Assembly (NCBI RefSeq): GCF_900110275.1
Contig: NZ_FODC01000003.1
Location: 248,001-312,000 of the forward strand
From: Duganella sp. CF517
Lineage (GTDB): Bacteria > Pseudomonadota > Gammaproteobacteria > Burkholderiales > Burkholderiaceae_D
Direction of reading: 5' to 3'
Length of the DNA: 64,000 nt
Made by a program: the position numbers and the translations under genes
Notes under the pieces: model-generated
Told to the model about the DNA's origin: nothing
Databases searched by the model: none
The model's input: the letters and a program-made list of their open reading frames with translations, nothing else
Shown: positions 45,262 through 53,871 of the stretch, piece after piece
How positions within the stretch are numbered: position 1 is the stretch's first letter
How the letters are laid out: every line of letters starts with the position of its first letter

Positions 45262-46692
45262 TTAGCGTTCCAGTATCCAGGTGTCTTTGGTGCCGCCGCC
45301 TTGCGACGAGTTCACCACCAGCGAGCCTTCCTGCAATGCCACGCGGGTCAGGCCGCCGGGCACCATCGAAATGGTCTTGCCGGACAGCACAAACGGACGC
45401 AGGTCGATGTGGCGCGGCGCGATGCCGTTCTCGACATAAGTGGGGCAGGCCGACAACGCCAACGTCGGCTGGGCGATGTAGCCGTCGGGCTTGGCCAGCA
45501 GGCGCTGGCGGAAGTCCTCGATCTGCGCCTTGGTCGACGCCGGTCCGACCAGCATGCCGTAGCCGCCGGCGCCGTGCACCTCCTTGACCACCAGCTCGCC
45601 CAGATTGGCCAGCGTATAGGCCAGGTCCTCTTTTTTGCGGCATTGGTAGGTCGGCACGTTGTTCAGCACCGGTTCCTCGGACAGGTAGAACTTGATCATC
45701 TCCGGCACGAATGGATAGATGGACTTGTCGTCGGCCACGCCGGTGCCGATGGCGTTGGCCAGGGTCACGCGGCCGGCGCGGTACACCGACAGCAGGCCCG
45801 GCACGCCGAGCGAGGAATCCGGGCGGAACGCCAGCGGATCGAGGAAGTCGTCGTCCAGGCGGCGATAAATCACGTCGACGCGCTTGGGTCCGCGCGTGGT
45901 GCGCATGAACACGGTGTTATCGCTGACGAACAAATCCTTGCCCTCGACCAGCTCCACGCCCATTTGCTGGGCCAGGAAGGCGTGCTCGAAGTAGGCCGAG
46001 TTGTACATGCCCGGCGTCATCACCACCACCGTCGGATCGTTGATGCCCATCGGCGCGACCGAGCGCAGATTGTCGAGCAACATGTCCGGATAATGGTCGA
46101 CCGGCGCGATTTTGTTGCGGGCGAACAATTCCGGGAACAGCCGCATCATCATCTTGCGGTCTTCCAGCATGTAGGAGACGCCGGAAGGGACGCGCAGATT
46201 GTCCTCGAGCACGTAGAACTCGCCGGCGCCGGCGCGCACGATGTCGACCCCGGCGATGTGGGCGTAGATGTCCGACGCCACGTTGATGCCTTGCATCTCC
46301 GGCCGGTACTGGGCGTTTTTGTAGATCTGCTCGGCGGGAATCAGGCCGGCCTTGATGATGTTCTGGTCGTGGTAGATGTCGTGAATGAACATGTTCAACG
46401 CTTTCACACGTTGAACCAGCCCGGCTTCCATCTTTTTCCACTCGGCGGCGGGGATGATGCGGGGAATCGTATCAAAGGGGATCAGCCGTTCGGTGCCGGC
46501 GTCGTCGCCGTAGACGGCGAAGGTGATGCCGACGCGGCGGAAGGTCAGATCGGCCTCGGCCCGCTTGCGCTCGATGGTTTCGGCGGATTGGCGCTGGAGC
46601 CAGCCGCAAAACTCGCGGTAATGTTCACGTACCTCGGCGCTGGCGTGGTGGGCCAGGCCATCAGCGGTCATTTCGTTGAAAAATTTTGCCAT
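45262..46692 (-). CDS. circularly permuted ATP-grasp protein of the Anbu cluster
   Basis: A 476-residue member of COG2308 (DUF404/DUF407 type). Motifs include VLEDNLRVPSGVSYMLEDR, VVMTPGMYNSAYFEHAFLA and KEVHGAGGYGMLVGP, which form the permuted ATP-grasp nucleotide site. Comparative studies predict these enzymes to be peptide ligases or amidoligases; no substrate is established. It is the first gene of the four-gene leftward operon. The promoter should lie in 46693-46811, where a spaced direct repeat is seen. Confidence 0.92.
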   Translation of the reverse strand: MAKFFNEMTADGLAHHASAEVREHYREFCGWLQRQSAETIERKRAEADLTFRRVGITFAVYGDDAGTERLIPFDTIPRIIPAAEWKKMEAGLVQRVKALNMFIHDIYHDQNIIKAGLIPAEQIYKNAQYRPEMQGINVASDIYAHIAGVDIVRAGAGEFYVLEDNLRVPSGVSYMLEDRKMMMRLFPELFARNKIAPVDHYPDMLLDNLRSVAPMGINDPTVVVMTPGMYNSAYFEHAFLAQQMGVELVEGKDLFVSDNTVFMRTTRGPKRVDVIYRRLDDDFLDPLAFRPDSSLGVPGLLSVYRAGRVTLANAIGTGVADDKSIYPFVPEMIKFYLSEEPVLNNVPTYQCRKKEDLAYTLANLGELVVKEVHGAGGYGMLVGPASTKAQIEDFRQRLLAKPDGYIAQPTLALSACPTYVENGIAPRHIDLRPFVLSGKTISMVPGGLTRVALQEGSLVVNSSQGGGTKDTWILER

Positions 46693-46769
46693 GTCGAACG
46701 TTCCTCTGTGGAGTGCCTTTATCTTCTATCAAGAAGTGTGCCAGAGGAAATGCCCGATATTGGTGCGTT

Positions 46770-46794
46770 ACTACACTATGGGGATAACTACACT
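46770..46794. repeat. direct repeat ACTACACT, 17 bp apart
   Basis: Two identical 8-bp copies (46770-46777 and 46787-46794) about 80-100 bases upstream of the ATP-grasp start. Such spacing (start to start 17 bp) can reflect a direct-repeat operator. Chance occurrence is possible. Confidence 0.3.
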
Positions 46795-46811
46795 TTGGAC
46801 GATAAGGACGC

Positions 46812-46847
46812 AAAACGCCAAGGCACGCTACGAAGCATACCTTGGCG
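46812..46847 (-). terminator. intrinsic-type terminator of the PRC-barrel gene
   Basis: Minus strand: 8-bp stem CGCCAAGG/CCTTGGCG with an inner ATGCT/AGCGT stem, followed by TTTT. It lies about 50 bases after the stop of the PRC-barrel gene and upstream of the Anbu operon. The T run is short. Confidence 0.65.
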
Positions 46848-46894
46848 CTGGGAATTGTGTTGGACAGAATGCAATCGTGCTGTCCCCTCAACAA

Positions 46895-47458
46895 TTAAAG
46901 GTTGCCGCTGCCCGAGCCGGTGCTGCCATAGCCGGAACCGGTCTGGCTGCCGACGCCGGACTGGCTGCCGTAGCCCGGATCGCTTTGCAGGCTGGAGCTG
47001 CCCGCGCCCATCACGCTGCCGCTGGCGGTGCGGGTGCCCAGGGCGCCTTGCTGGGTGCCGTAGAAGTTGTGCAGCTGCGTGCTGAACTCGGCGCTGGCCA
47101 TGTCGGGCCAGTTATCCTTGTCGAATCCCGGCGCGTTTTTCAGGTGGTCTTTCGACACGTCCAGCAGGAAGCGTTTGTTGACGGTATCCAGTTGCAGGGC
47201 CTCCCAAGGCACGGCGAACAGTTTGTCGCCCATGCCCAGCCAGCCGCCGAACGACAGCACCGCGTAGGCCACTTTGCCTTGGCGCATGTCGAGCATGATT
47301 TCCTTGATGTCGCCCAGGTCTTCTTCCTGGCGATTGTAGACATCCTCGCCGATCAGCGTGTCTGCGCCCATCAGGCGTGGGCCGGGGCCGCTGTTGACGT
47401 CGAGGTCGTTATCGAGGTCGGTGTAAATGCCGTAGGTGTCGCGGTCTAGGTAGCTCAT
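46895..47458 (-). CDS. PRC-barrel domain protein with Gly/Ser tail
   Basis: A 187-residue soluble protein. Residues 28-90 form a PRC-barrel domain (LIGEDVYNRQEEDLGDIKEI, then GWLGMGDKLFAVPWEAL). PRC barrels bind RNA or proteins and are common in stress-related small proteins. The last 45 residues are Gly/Ser/Gln-rich and disordered. The ATG at 47458 is preferred to one eight codons upstream because TTGGAGACC supplies a ribosome-binding site. It is probably monocistronic, with a terminator at 46812-46847. Confidence 0.82.
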   Translation of the reverse strand: MSYLDRDTYGIYTDLDNDLDVNSGPGPRLMGADTLIGEDVYNRQEEDLGDIKEIMLDMRQGKVAYAVLSFGGWLGMGDKLFAVPWEALQLDTVNKRFLLDVSKDHLKNAPGFDKDNWPDMASAEFSTQLHNFYGTQQGALGTRTASGSVMGAGSSSLQSDPGYGSQSGVGSQTGSGYGSTGSGSGNL

Positions 47459-47597
47459 GATGGTCTCCAAGTGGTTGAACAAGTCCCGTCATACGTGCCG
47501 CGGGAACAGGGCTCATCATGCGTCCAGCGCGACGGTAGAGGTATAGGTGCGCGTGCGGTGTCGGTGTAGGACGGGGATGAGTTACTGGAGAACATAG

Positions 47598-48839
47598 CTA
47601 GCTGCAAGTTAGTCGCAGGCCGTCGAGCGCGAACGGCGGGGTGTCGCCGCGCAATGCACCGGCCAGCAGCTTGGCGCTGCCGCAGGCGAACGTGAAGCCG
47701 AGCGCGCCGTGGCCGACGTTGAGCCACAGATTGCCGTAGCGCGTGGCGCCGATGATCGGCCCGCCGCCCGGCGTGGCCGGACGCAGGCCCGCCCACGTTT
47801 CGACGTTGCCGTAGTCGGCCGCGTCCGGCATCGCTTCCTTCGCCAGCCGCATCAAGCTTTGCACGCGGCGGCGCTCGATGGCCAGGCTGGCGCCGACCAA
47901 GTCGACCATCGCCGCCACCCGCAGCCGGCCGCCGATGCGGGCGTACAGCACCTTGCGCTCGAAGTCGGTCACGCTGATTTCCGGCGCGTGGTCGCGCGCG
48001 CGTATCGGCGCCGTCAGACTGTAGCCCTTCAGCGGATACAGCGGCAAATAGATCCCGGCTCGGCCCGCCAGGTTGCGGCTGTCGATGCCCGCCGCCAGCA
48101 CATAATGATCGCCGCCGATGCGGCCGATGGAGGTGTCGAGTCCGCACACCCGGCCGGCTTCCACCATCAAGGCGTGCACATCGGCATGGGTGACGCCCAG
48201 AAAATTCGGATGGGCGCGCAGCCGCAGTTCCAGCGCCACGCAGAAGGCGTGGCAGTCGGCCACCGCCTCGCCGGGGTTGAAGATGCCGCCCGCCAGCACG
48301 CGATGCAGCGCCGCCAGCGCCGGTTCGCGCGCCACCGTGGCGGCCGCCGACAGCACCTCGGCATCGGCGGCGGCCAGCGCGGCCGCGCGCTCGAACTGCG
48401 CGCGGCTGCGATAGACGATCAGCTTGCCGGCGTCGCGCCAGCCGAACGCGGACGGCGGCAGCACCGGTGACAATTCGGCCATCGCATTGCGGCTCAGTTC
48501 GCCCAGTTGCAGCAAGGTGGCGGTGGTGCGGCGGTTGGTGTCGGCATTGCAGTGGCGCAGGAATTGCAGCAACCAGCGCCATTGCCTCGGGTCCGCCTCC
48601 GGACGGAAGCGCAGCGGCCCGTCCTGCTGGAACAGCCACTGCAGCGCTTTCAGCGGCACGCCGGCATCGGCCAGCGGCGACACGTAGCGATAGCTGAGCT
48701 GGCCGCCGTTGCGGTAGCTGGCCATGCTGCCGACTTGCGCCTCGCGCTCGACCAGGCGCACCTGGAATCCGGCCTCGGCCAGCCACCAGGCCGACGCCAG
48801 GCCGGTCACGCCCCCGCCGATGACGACGATCTCGCTCAT
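47598..48839 (-). CDS. dadA: DadA-like D-amino-acid dehydrogenase
   Basis: A 413-residue FAD-dependent dehydrogenase of the DAO family. The FAD motif VIGGGVTGLASAWWLAEAG starts at residue 6; the C-terminal part has GLRPATPGGGPIIGATRYGN and LNVGHGALGFTFACGSAKL, as in DadA. It oxidises D-amino acids to 2-oxo acids on the inner face of the membrane. Substrate range cannot be read from sequence. The ATG at 48839 has a GGGAGAC ribosome-binding site. It is divergent from murQ, and D-Ala released from peptidoglycan would be a sensible substrate. Confidence 0.87.
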   Translation of the reverse strand: MSEIVVIGGGVTGLASAWWLAEAGFQVRLVEREAQVGSMASYRNGGQLSYRYVSPLADAGVPLKALQWLFQQDGPLRFRPEADPRQWRWLLQFLRHCNADTNRRTTATLLQLGELSRNAMAELSPVLPPSAFGWRDAGKLIVYRSRAQFERAAALAAADAEVLSAAATVAREPALAALHRVLAGGIFNPGEAVADCHAFCVALELRLRAHPNFLGVTHADVHALMVEAGRVCGLDTSIGRIGGDHYVLAAGIDSRNLAGRAGIYLPLYPLKGYSLTAPIRARDHAPEISVTDFERKVLYARIGGRLRVAAMVDLVGASLAIERRRVQSLMRLAKEAMPDAADYGNVETWAGLRPATPGGGPIIGATRYGNLWLNVGHGALGFTFACGSAKLLAGALRGDTPPFALDGLRLTCS

Positions 48840-49064
48840 CGTAGACTGTCTCCCGATGACAACAACATTATTCTTATAGCCGGCGGAATACTTTCCCGCG
48901 TACCGGACTCGATGCGGCACAGCATAGCGTGGCACGCGCGCGGTTGCCAATGAAAACCGGCGCTGGCGCCATAACCTGAAGGAATGCGCGTCCGGCAACG
49001 TTTCATGCCTCAAGCATGCGTTTGGCGATTACACTGGCGGTATCGTATCCATCGAGGCATGACG

Positions 49065-49949
49065 ATGCTCACAACCGAAATTCCCAGCCAGGAACATGCC
49101 GGCCTGGATCAATATCCGGTGCCGGACCTGGTCGAGACGCTGATCGCCGACCAACTCAACGCCATCGCGGCGGTGCGCCGGGCCGCGGCGCAGATTTGCG
49201 CCGTCGTCGAGGCGGCCGTACTGCGCATCGCGGCGGGCGGACGGCTGATCTACGTGGGTGCCGGAACCTCGGGCCGGCTGGGCGTGCTGGACGGTGTCGA
49301 GTTGCATCCCACGTTCTCATGGCCGCACGAGCGCGCGCTGTCGCTGCTGGCCGGCGGCAAGGACGCGATGTTCCAGGCGGTCGAGGGCGCGGAGGATGAC
49401 GCCGGCCAGGGCGCCGCCGACCTCGCGGCGCTGCGGCCCGGGCGCAACGATGTGATCCTGCTGCTGGCCGCCTCGGGCGCCACGCCCTACGTGCTCGGTG
49501 CGCTGGACGCCGCCCGCGCCAGCGAGGCGCTGACCGTCGGCATCGCCAACAATGCCGGCGCGCCGCTGGTGCTGCGGGCGGCCATCGGCATCACGCTCGA
49601 CACCGGTCCCGAAGTGATCTCCGGCAGCACCCGGCTAAAGGCCGGCACGTCGCAGAAAATCGTGCTCAACACCATCTCCAGCGCCATCATGGTCCGGCTG
49701 CACAAGGTCTACGGCAACCTGATGGTGGACATGAAGCCGAGCAACTCCAAGCTGGTGCAGCGGGCCGTCGCGCTGACTATGCACGCCACCGGCGCCGACG
49801 AGGCGCGCGCCCGCGCGGCCCTGGAGCAATGCGGCTTCCACGTCAAGGTCGCCATCGTCGCTTTGCTCAAGGAACTCTCAATACCGCGGGCGCAGGCCTT
49901 GCTCGACCGCAGCGCCGGCAGTGTGCGCGCCGCACTCCTGCTACAGTAG
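49065..49949 (+). CDS. murQ: N-acetylmuramic acid 6-phosphate etherase
   Basis: A 294-residue SIS-domain enzyme that cleaves the lactyl ether of MurNAc-6-phosphate to give GlcNAc-6-phosphate and D-lactate in cell-wall recycling. The signature YVGAGTSGRLGVLDGVE and the later AVEGAEDD carry the two catalytic glutamates; DTGPEVISGSTRLKAGTSQK is also diagnostic. I chose the ATG at 49065 because GAGG lies 7 bases before it; an ATG two codons earlier is too close to that site. Neither AnmK nor a MurNAc phosphotransferase is encoded in the window. Confidence 0.93.
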   Translation: MLTTEIPSQEHAGLDQYPVPDLVETLIADQLNAIAAVRRAAAQICAVVEAAVLRIAAGGRLIYVGAGTSGRLGVLDGVELHPTFSWPHERALSLLAGGKDAMFQAVEGAEDDAGQGAADLAALRPGRNDVILLLAASGATPYVLGALDAARASEALTVGIANNAGAPLVLRAAIGITLDTGPEVISGSTRLKAGTSQKIVLNTISSAIMVRLHKVYGNLMVDMKPSNSKLVQRAVALTMHATGADEARARAALEQCGFHVKVAIVALLKELSIPRAQALLDRSAGSVRAALLLQ

Positions 49950-49978
49950 CGCGAAGATGCGTTATTGAAAGAAGGACC

Positions 49979-50869
49979 ATGCGGTTACGGCATATAGAAG
50001 TTTTCCACGCGATCATGCAAGTTGGCACCATCAGCGGCGCGGCGCAGGTGCTGCACATTTCCCAGCCGGCCGTCACCAAGGTGCTGCAACATTGCGAGCT
50101 GCAACTGGGCATGCCGCTGTTCGAACGCGTGCGTGGCAAGCTGTATCCCAAGCCCGAGGCGCACCGCCTGTTCGCCGAGACCGAAAAGCTGCACCACGAA
50201 CTGCAAGGCATCCGCCGCCTCGCCGCCAGCCTCAAAAGCCGCACGGTGGAGACGATCCGCCTGGTGGCCACGCCCACCATCGCCGTCAGCGTGCTGCCGC
50301 AGGCGATGAGCGCATGGCGCCGCGCGTTCGCCGATACCCGCTGCGAGCTGGCGACGCATCACACGAGCGAGATCATCAATACATTGCGTCTCGGCGAGGC
50401 CGATCTCGGTCTGTCGCTGCAGGACCCGCGCCATCCGGGCATCCTCGCCGAGCCGATCGCGCAAGGGGTGATGACGGTGATCGCGCCGCCGGGCAGCTGG
50501 TCGGCGGCGGCAGAGGGCGCGCCGCTGTCGGCCGCGGGCCTGAAAGGCGAGCTGATCGGCTACACCGACAACGATCCGCTGGGCGCGCAGGTGGAAGCCG
50601 CCTGCGAGGCGCAGGGCATCGCGCCGTCGGTCCACACCGTGGTGCAAACCTACCAGATCGCCCGTTCGCTGGTGGAGGCGGGTGGCGGCATGGCGGTGGT
50701 CGATCCGTTCACCGCCGCATCCGGGCGAGGGCGGCTGCAAAGCAGACCCTGGTCGCCGGCGATTCCGATCCCGCTCTATCTGTTAACGCCGGCCCACGCG
50801 CCGCTCTCGCACGGCGCCCGCCAGTTGGCCGACAGCATCGCGGCGGCTGCCAGGTCGCTGCTGGAATAG
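49979..50869 (+). CDS. LysR family transcriptional regulator
   Basis: A 296-residue LysR regulator. The N-terminal winged helix-turn-helix covers residues 1-60 (IMQVGTISGAAQVLHISQPAVTKVL), followed by a linker helix and a substrate-binding domain from about residue 90. An AAGGA ribosome-binding site precedes the ATG, 29 bases after murQ. It likely controls neighbouring genes such as murQ, the divergent dadA or the downstream receptor; its effector could be a cell-wall fragment, but that is inference. Confidence 0.9.
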   Translation: MRLRHIEVFHAIMQVGTISGAAQVLHISQPAVTKVLQHCELQLGMPLFERVRGKLYPKPEAHRLFAETEKLHHELQGIRRLAASLKSRTVETIRLVATPTIAVSVLPQAMSAWRRAFADTRCELATHHTSEIINTLRLGEADLGLSLQDPRHPGILAEPIAQGVMTVIAPPGSWSAAAEGAPLSAAGLKGELIGYTDNDPLGAQVEAACEAQGIAPSVHTVVQTYQIARSLVEAGGGMAVVDPFTAASGRGRLQSRPWSPAIPIPLYLLTPAHAPLSHGARQLADSIAAAARSLLE

Positions 50870-51105
50870 ACTTTATTCTTTACTCCGTGGCAAAAATGAT
50901 ACAAATGCCATTCCGCAAACGCGGCCCGGCTGGCATCCTCATCCTGCGCCGCTCACTTTATGACTAAAAGTTATAACCTCAAAAGCTATTTTCATTGGAT
51001 GGCGACAAAGTCGAGCGGCTAATCTGGGTTGGCGGGACAGCGCGGCGCCATGACGCCGCCAACCGCCACACTCGATAGATCGCAGGTACATCAAAGGGAG
51101 AGGCC

Positions 51106-53871
51106 GTGAGGGTTAAGAAACTGGCGCACATGATTGCGCTGATAGGTGTGGTGGCCCCGGCAGCGGGCCCGGTGCTGGCGCAAAGCGGCGAACCGAGCAT
51201 GCAACGGGTCGAAATCACCGGCAGCAGCATCAAACGGGTGGCCAAGGAGGGCGCGTTGCCGGTGCAGGTGATCAATTACGACACCATCGAGAAGCAGGGC
51301 ATCACCAGCACCGAGCAACTGATCCGCACTCTGTCGGCCAACGGCACCGGCGCCGACAATATGACTTCCGGTAATAACGTCTTCGGCGCCGACGCCGACC
51401 GCGTCAGCGGCGGCGCGTCGTACGCGTCGCTGCGCGGGCTGGGCCCCAACAGCACGCTGGTGCTGCTCAACGGCCGCCGCATCGCCACCTACGGCGCCAG
51501 CGGCAAGTCGGTCGACCTGAACGCGATTCCGCTGGGCGCCATCGCCCGCGTCGAGATCCTTAAGGACGGCGCCTCCGCCATCTACGGCACCGACGCCATC
51601 GGCGGCGTCATCAACTTCATCCTGCGCACCGATTATCGCGGCCTGGAGGCGTCCTATACCGGCAACTTCACCGAGGAGGGCGGCGGCGCCAAGCGCCGCC
51701 TGTCGCTGCTGGGCGGCACCGGCTCGCTGCAGACCGACGGCTACAACCTGATGGGCAGCGTCACCTACGACAACGACGAAAAGCTGAGCTCGCGCGAGCG
51801 CTCGTTCGCCAACGGCTTCCAGCCCGCGCGCGGCCTGTCGCCCGACACCACCGGCACGCCGTTCGCCAATCAGTTGAACGGCCCCGGCACCGCGCTCGGC
51901 GCCGGTTTCAAGATGCCGGGCGACAGTACCACCTACCTGCAGGCGAACCCCCTGAGCTTCCAGGGCAAGTGCGACTCGATTCCCGGCATGTCGCAATACC
52001 AGACGGCGCTGTGGAAAGACGTCACCGCCGCCACCCGCAGCACCTATTCGTGCGCCTACGATTACGGCGCCGACTACATCATCAGCTTCCCGGTCGAGCG
52101 CCTGAACGCGGTCTCGCGCGGCAGCTTGCAGATCAATCCGGATCACAAGGTGTTCGTCGAGGCCTTGTACGGCCACACCAAGGCGCTGTCGGAATTGACG
52201 CCGGTGCAGATCTCGGCCACCGTGGCCAACGGCGGCGTCTATCCGGTCGGCGGCGCCTATTATCAGGATTTGTCGCCGTATATTTCCACGTTCGACAAGT
52301 CCAAGCCGATTTCGTACAAATGGCGCGCCAACGACTGGGGCTACCGCAAGCAGGAGAACGTCACCGACAACGCCCGCCTGCTGCTCGGCGCCGAGGGCGT
52401 CCTGCTGGGCAAGTGGGACTACCGCGCCGGCGTGTCGCACGGCGAGAGCAAGACCAAGACCCGCCTGCTCGACGGCTACGGCTACAGCAGCAAGATCTAC
52501 GCCGCGCTCGGCACCGGCCTGATCAATCCGTGGCTGGCGCCGGGCCAGACCCAGACGCCGGAGGCGATCGCGCTGATCGACTCGACCCGCTATCGCGGGC
52601 CGCTGCAGCACGGCAAGACCAAGCTGACCCAGATCGACGGCAACATCTCCGGCGAGGTGATGCAGCTGCCGGCCGGAGCGATGTCGATGGCGGTCGGCTT
52701 CGACCTGCGCCGCGAAGGCTACAGCTTCGCCCAGGACGTCGACGCCACGCAAATCCTGCTGGCGCCCGGCAACGCGGCGTTGAACGAGGCCACGCGCGAC
52801 ATCAAGGCCTTCTACACCGAGCTGCTGGTGCCCGTCACCAAGGAGCTGGAAGTGCAACTGGCCGTGCGGCGCGACCACTACAGCGTGTTCGGCGACACCA
52901 CCAACCCGAAAGTGTCGTTCCGCTACCAGCCCAACAGCTCGCTGCTGTTCCGTGGCTCGGCCAACAAGGGCTTCCTGGCGCCAAGCTTTACGCAACTGTA
53001 TTCCGGCAGCCTGTTGCAGGAATTGCCGAACGGCATCATCGACCCGATCGGCTGCCCGGCCAATCCCGGCAATCCGGCGTTCTGCGCCATTCCGCGCCTG
53101 GAGTATCTGACCGGCGGCAACACCAGGCTGAAGCCGGAAACCTCGAAACAGGGCAGCCTCGGCGTCGTCTTCGAGCCGGTCAAGGGCTATTCGGCCTCGC
53201 TCGACTACTGGGCCATCAACACGCTCAACCGCATCCTGAACCGCACGCCGCAAGTGGTGCTGGCCAACGCGGCCGCGCTGTCCGAGAACATCATACGCAA
53301 TCCGGACAACACCATCGCCTACGTACAGGCCGGCTGGATCAACGCCGCCGGCGCCAAGACGCGCGGCGCCGACCTGAGCCTGCGCGGCGAAGGCAAAGTC
53401 AGCAACTACAACTGGAGCTTCAACCTCGACGGCACCTACACCAACAGCTTCAAGTTCGCCGAGTTCGAAGGGCAGGAGTATAAGGAATACGTGGGCAACT
53501 TCTACACCCGCGACCTGTATCTGCGCTGGAAGCACAACGCCAGCATCAGCCTGGCGAAGGGCGACTGGAGCGCCATGCTGATCCAGAACTACAGCACCGG
53601 TTACAAGGACCAGTTGCCCAACAATGGCAAGTCGGCGCCGCCGCCGGGATTCAACCCCAACGTCAAGGCCTACACCAAGTACGACTTGTCGGCCACCTAC
53701 AGCGGCATCCGCAACACCACGATCACGGTGGGCATCCAGAACATCCTCGACACCGATCCGCCTTTCACGGCGCATAACGTCGACGAAGTGGTGGGCGCAG
53801 GCTGGGACCCGCGTGTGGCCGATCCGCGCGGCCGCTCGCTTAGCGTTTTGCTGAAGTACAAGTTCCTGTAA
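51106..53871 (+). CDS. TonB-dependent outer-membrane receptor
   Basis: A 921-residue receptor. Signal peptide with cleavage after VLA (residue 25); a likely TonB box in VEITGSSIKR; plug domain at about 45-170 (SYASLRGLGPNSTLVLLNGRR and RVEILKDGASAIYGTDAIGG); then a 22-strand type barrel ending LLKYKFL. It imports a ligand across the outer membrane with TonB energy. The start is an unusual GTG at 51106, supported by the AAAGGGAGAGG ribosome-binding site and by the signal peptide. The stop shares one base with the start of the LD-carboxypeptidase gene, so the two are strongly coupled. The ligand is unknown. Confidence 0.93.
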   Translation: MRVKKLAHMIALIGVVAPAAGPVLAQSGEPSMQRVEITGSSIKRVAKEGALPVQVINYDTIEKQGITSTEQLIRTLSANGTGADNMTSGNNVFGADADRVSGGASYASLRGLGPNSTLVLLNGRRIATYGASGKSVDLNAIPLGAIARVEILKDGASAIYGTDAIGGVINFILRTDYRGLEASYTGNFTEEGGGAKRRLSLLGGTGSLQTDGYNLMGSVTYDNDEKLSSRERSFANGFQPARGLSPDTTGTPFANQLNGPGTALGAGFKMPGDSTTYLQANPLSFQGKCDSIPGMSQYQTALWKDVTAATRSTYSCAYDYGADYIISFPVERLNAVSRGSLQINPDHKVFVEALYGHTKALSELTPVQISATVANGGVYPVGGAYYQDLSPYISTFDKSKPISYKWRANDWGYRKQENVTDNARLLLGAEGVLLGKWDYRAGVSHGESKTKTRLLDGYGYSSKIYAALGTGLINPWLAPGQTQTPEAIALIDSTRYRGPLQHGKTKLTQIDGNISGEVMQLPAGAMSMAVGFDLRREGYSFAQDVDATQILLAPGNAALNEATRDIKAFYTELLVPVTKELEVQLAVRRDHYSVFGDTTNPKVSFRYQPNSSLLFRGSANKGFLAPSFTQLYSGSLLQELPNGIIDPIGCPANPGNPAFCAIPRLEYLTGGNTRLKPETSKQGSLGVVFEPVKGYSASLDYWAINTLNRILNRTPQVVLANAAALSENIIRNPDNTIAYVQAGWINAAGAKTRGADLSLRGEGKVSNYNWSFNLDGTYTNSFKFAEFEGQEYKEYVGNFYTRDLYLRWKHNASISLAKGDWSAMLIQNYSTGYKDQLPNNGKSAPPPGFNPNVKAYTKYDLSATYSGIRNTTITVGIQNILDTDPPFTAHNVDEVVGAGWDPRVADPRGRSLSVLLKYKFL

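Noticed and set aside
50870..51105. Fur box or other iron operator before the TonB-dependent receptor
   Set aside because: Only scattered matches to the consensus were seen; nothing better than chance.
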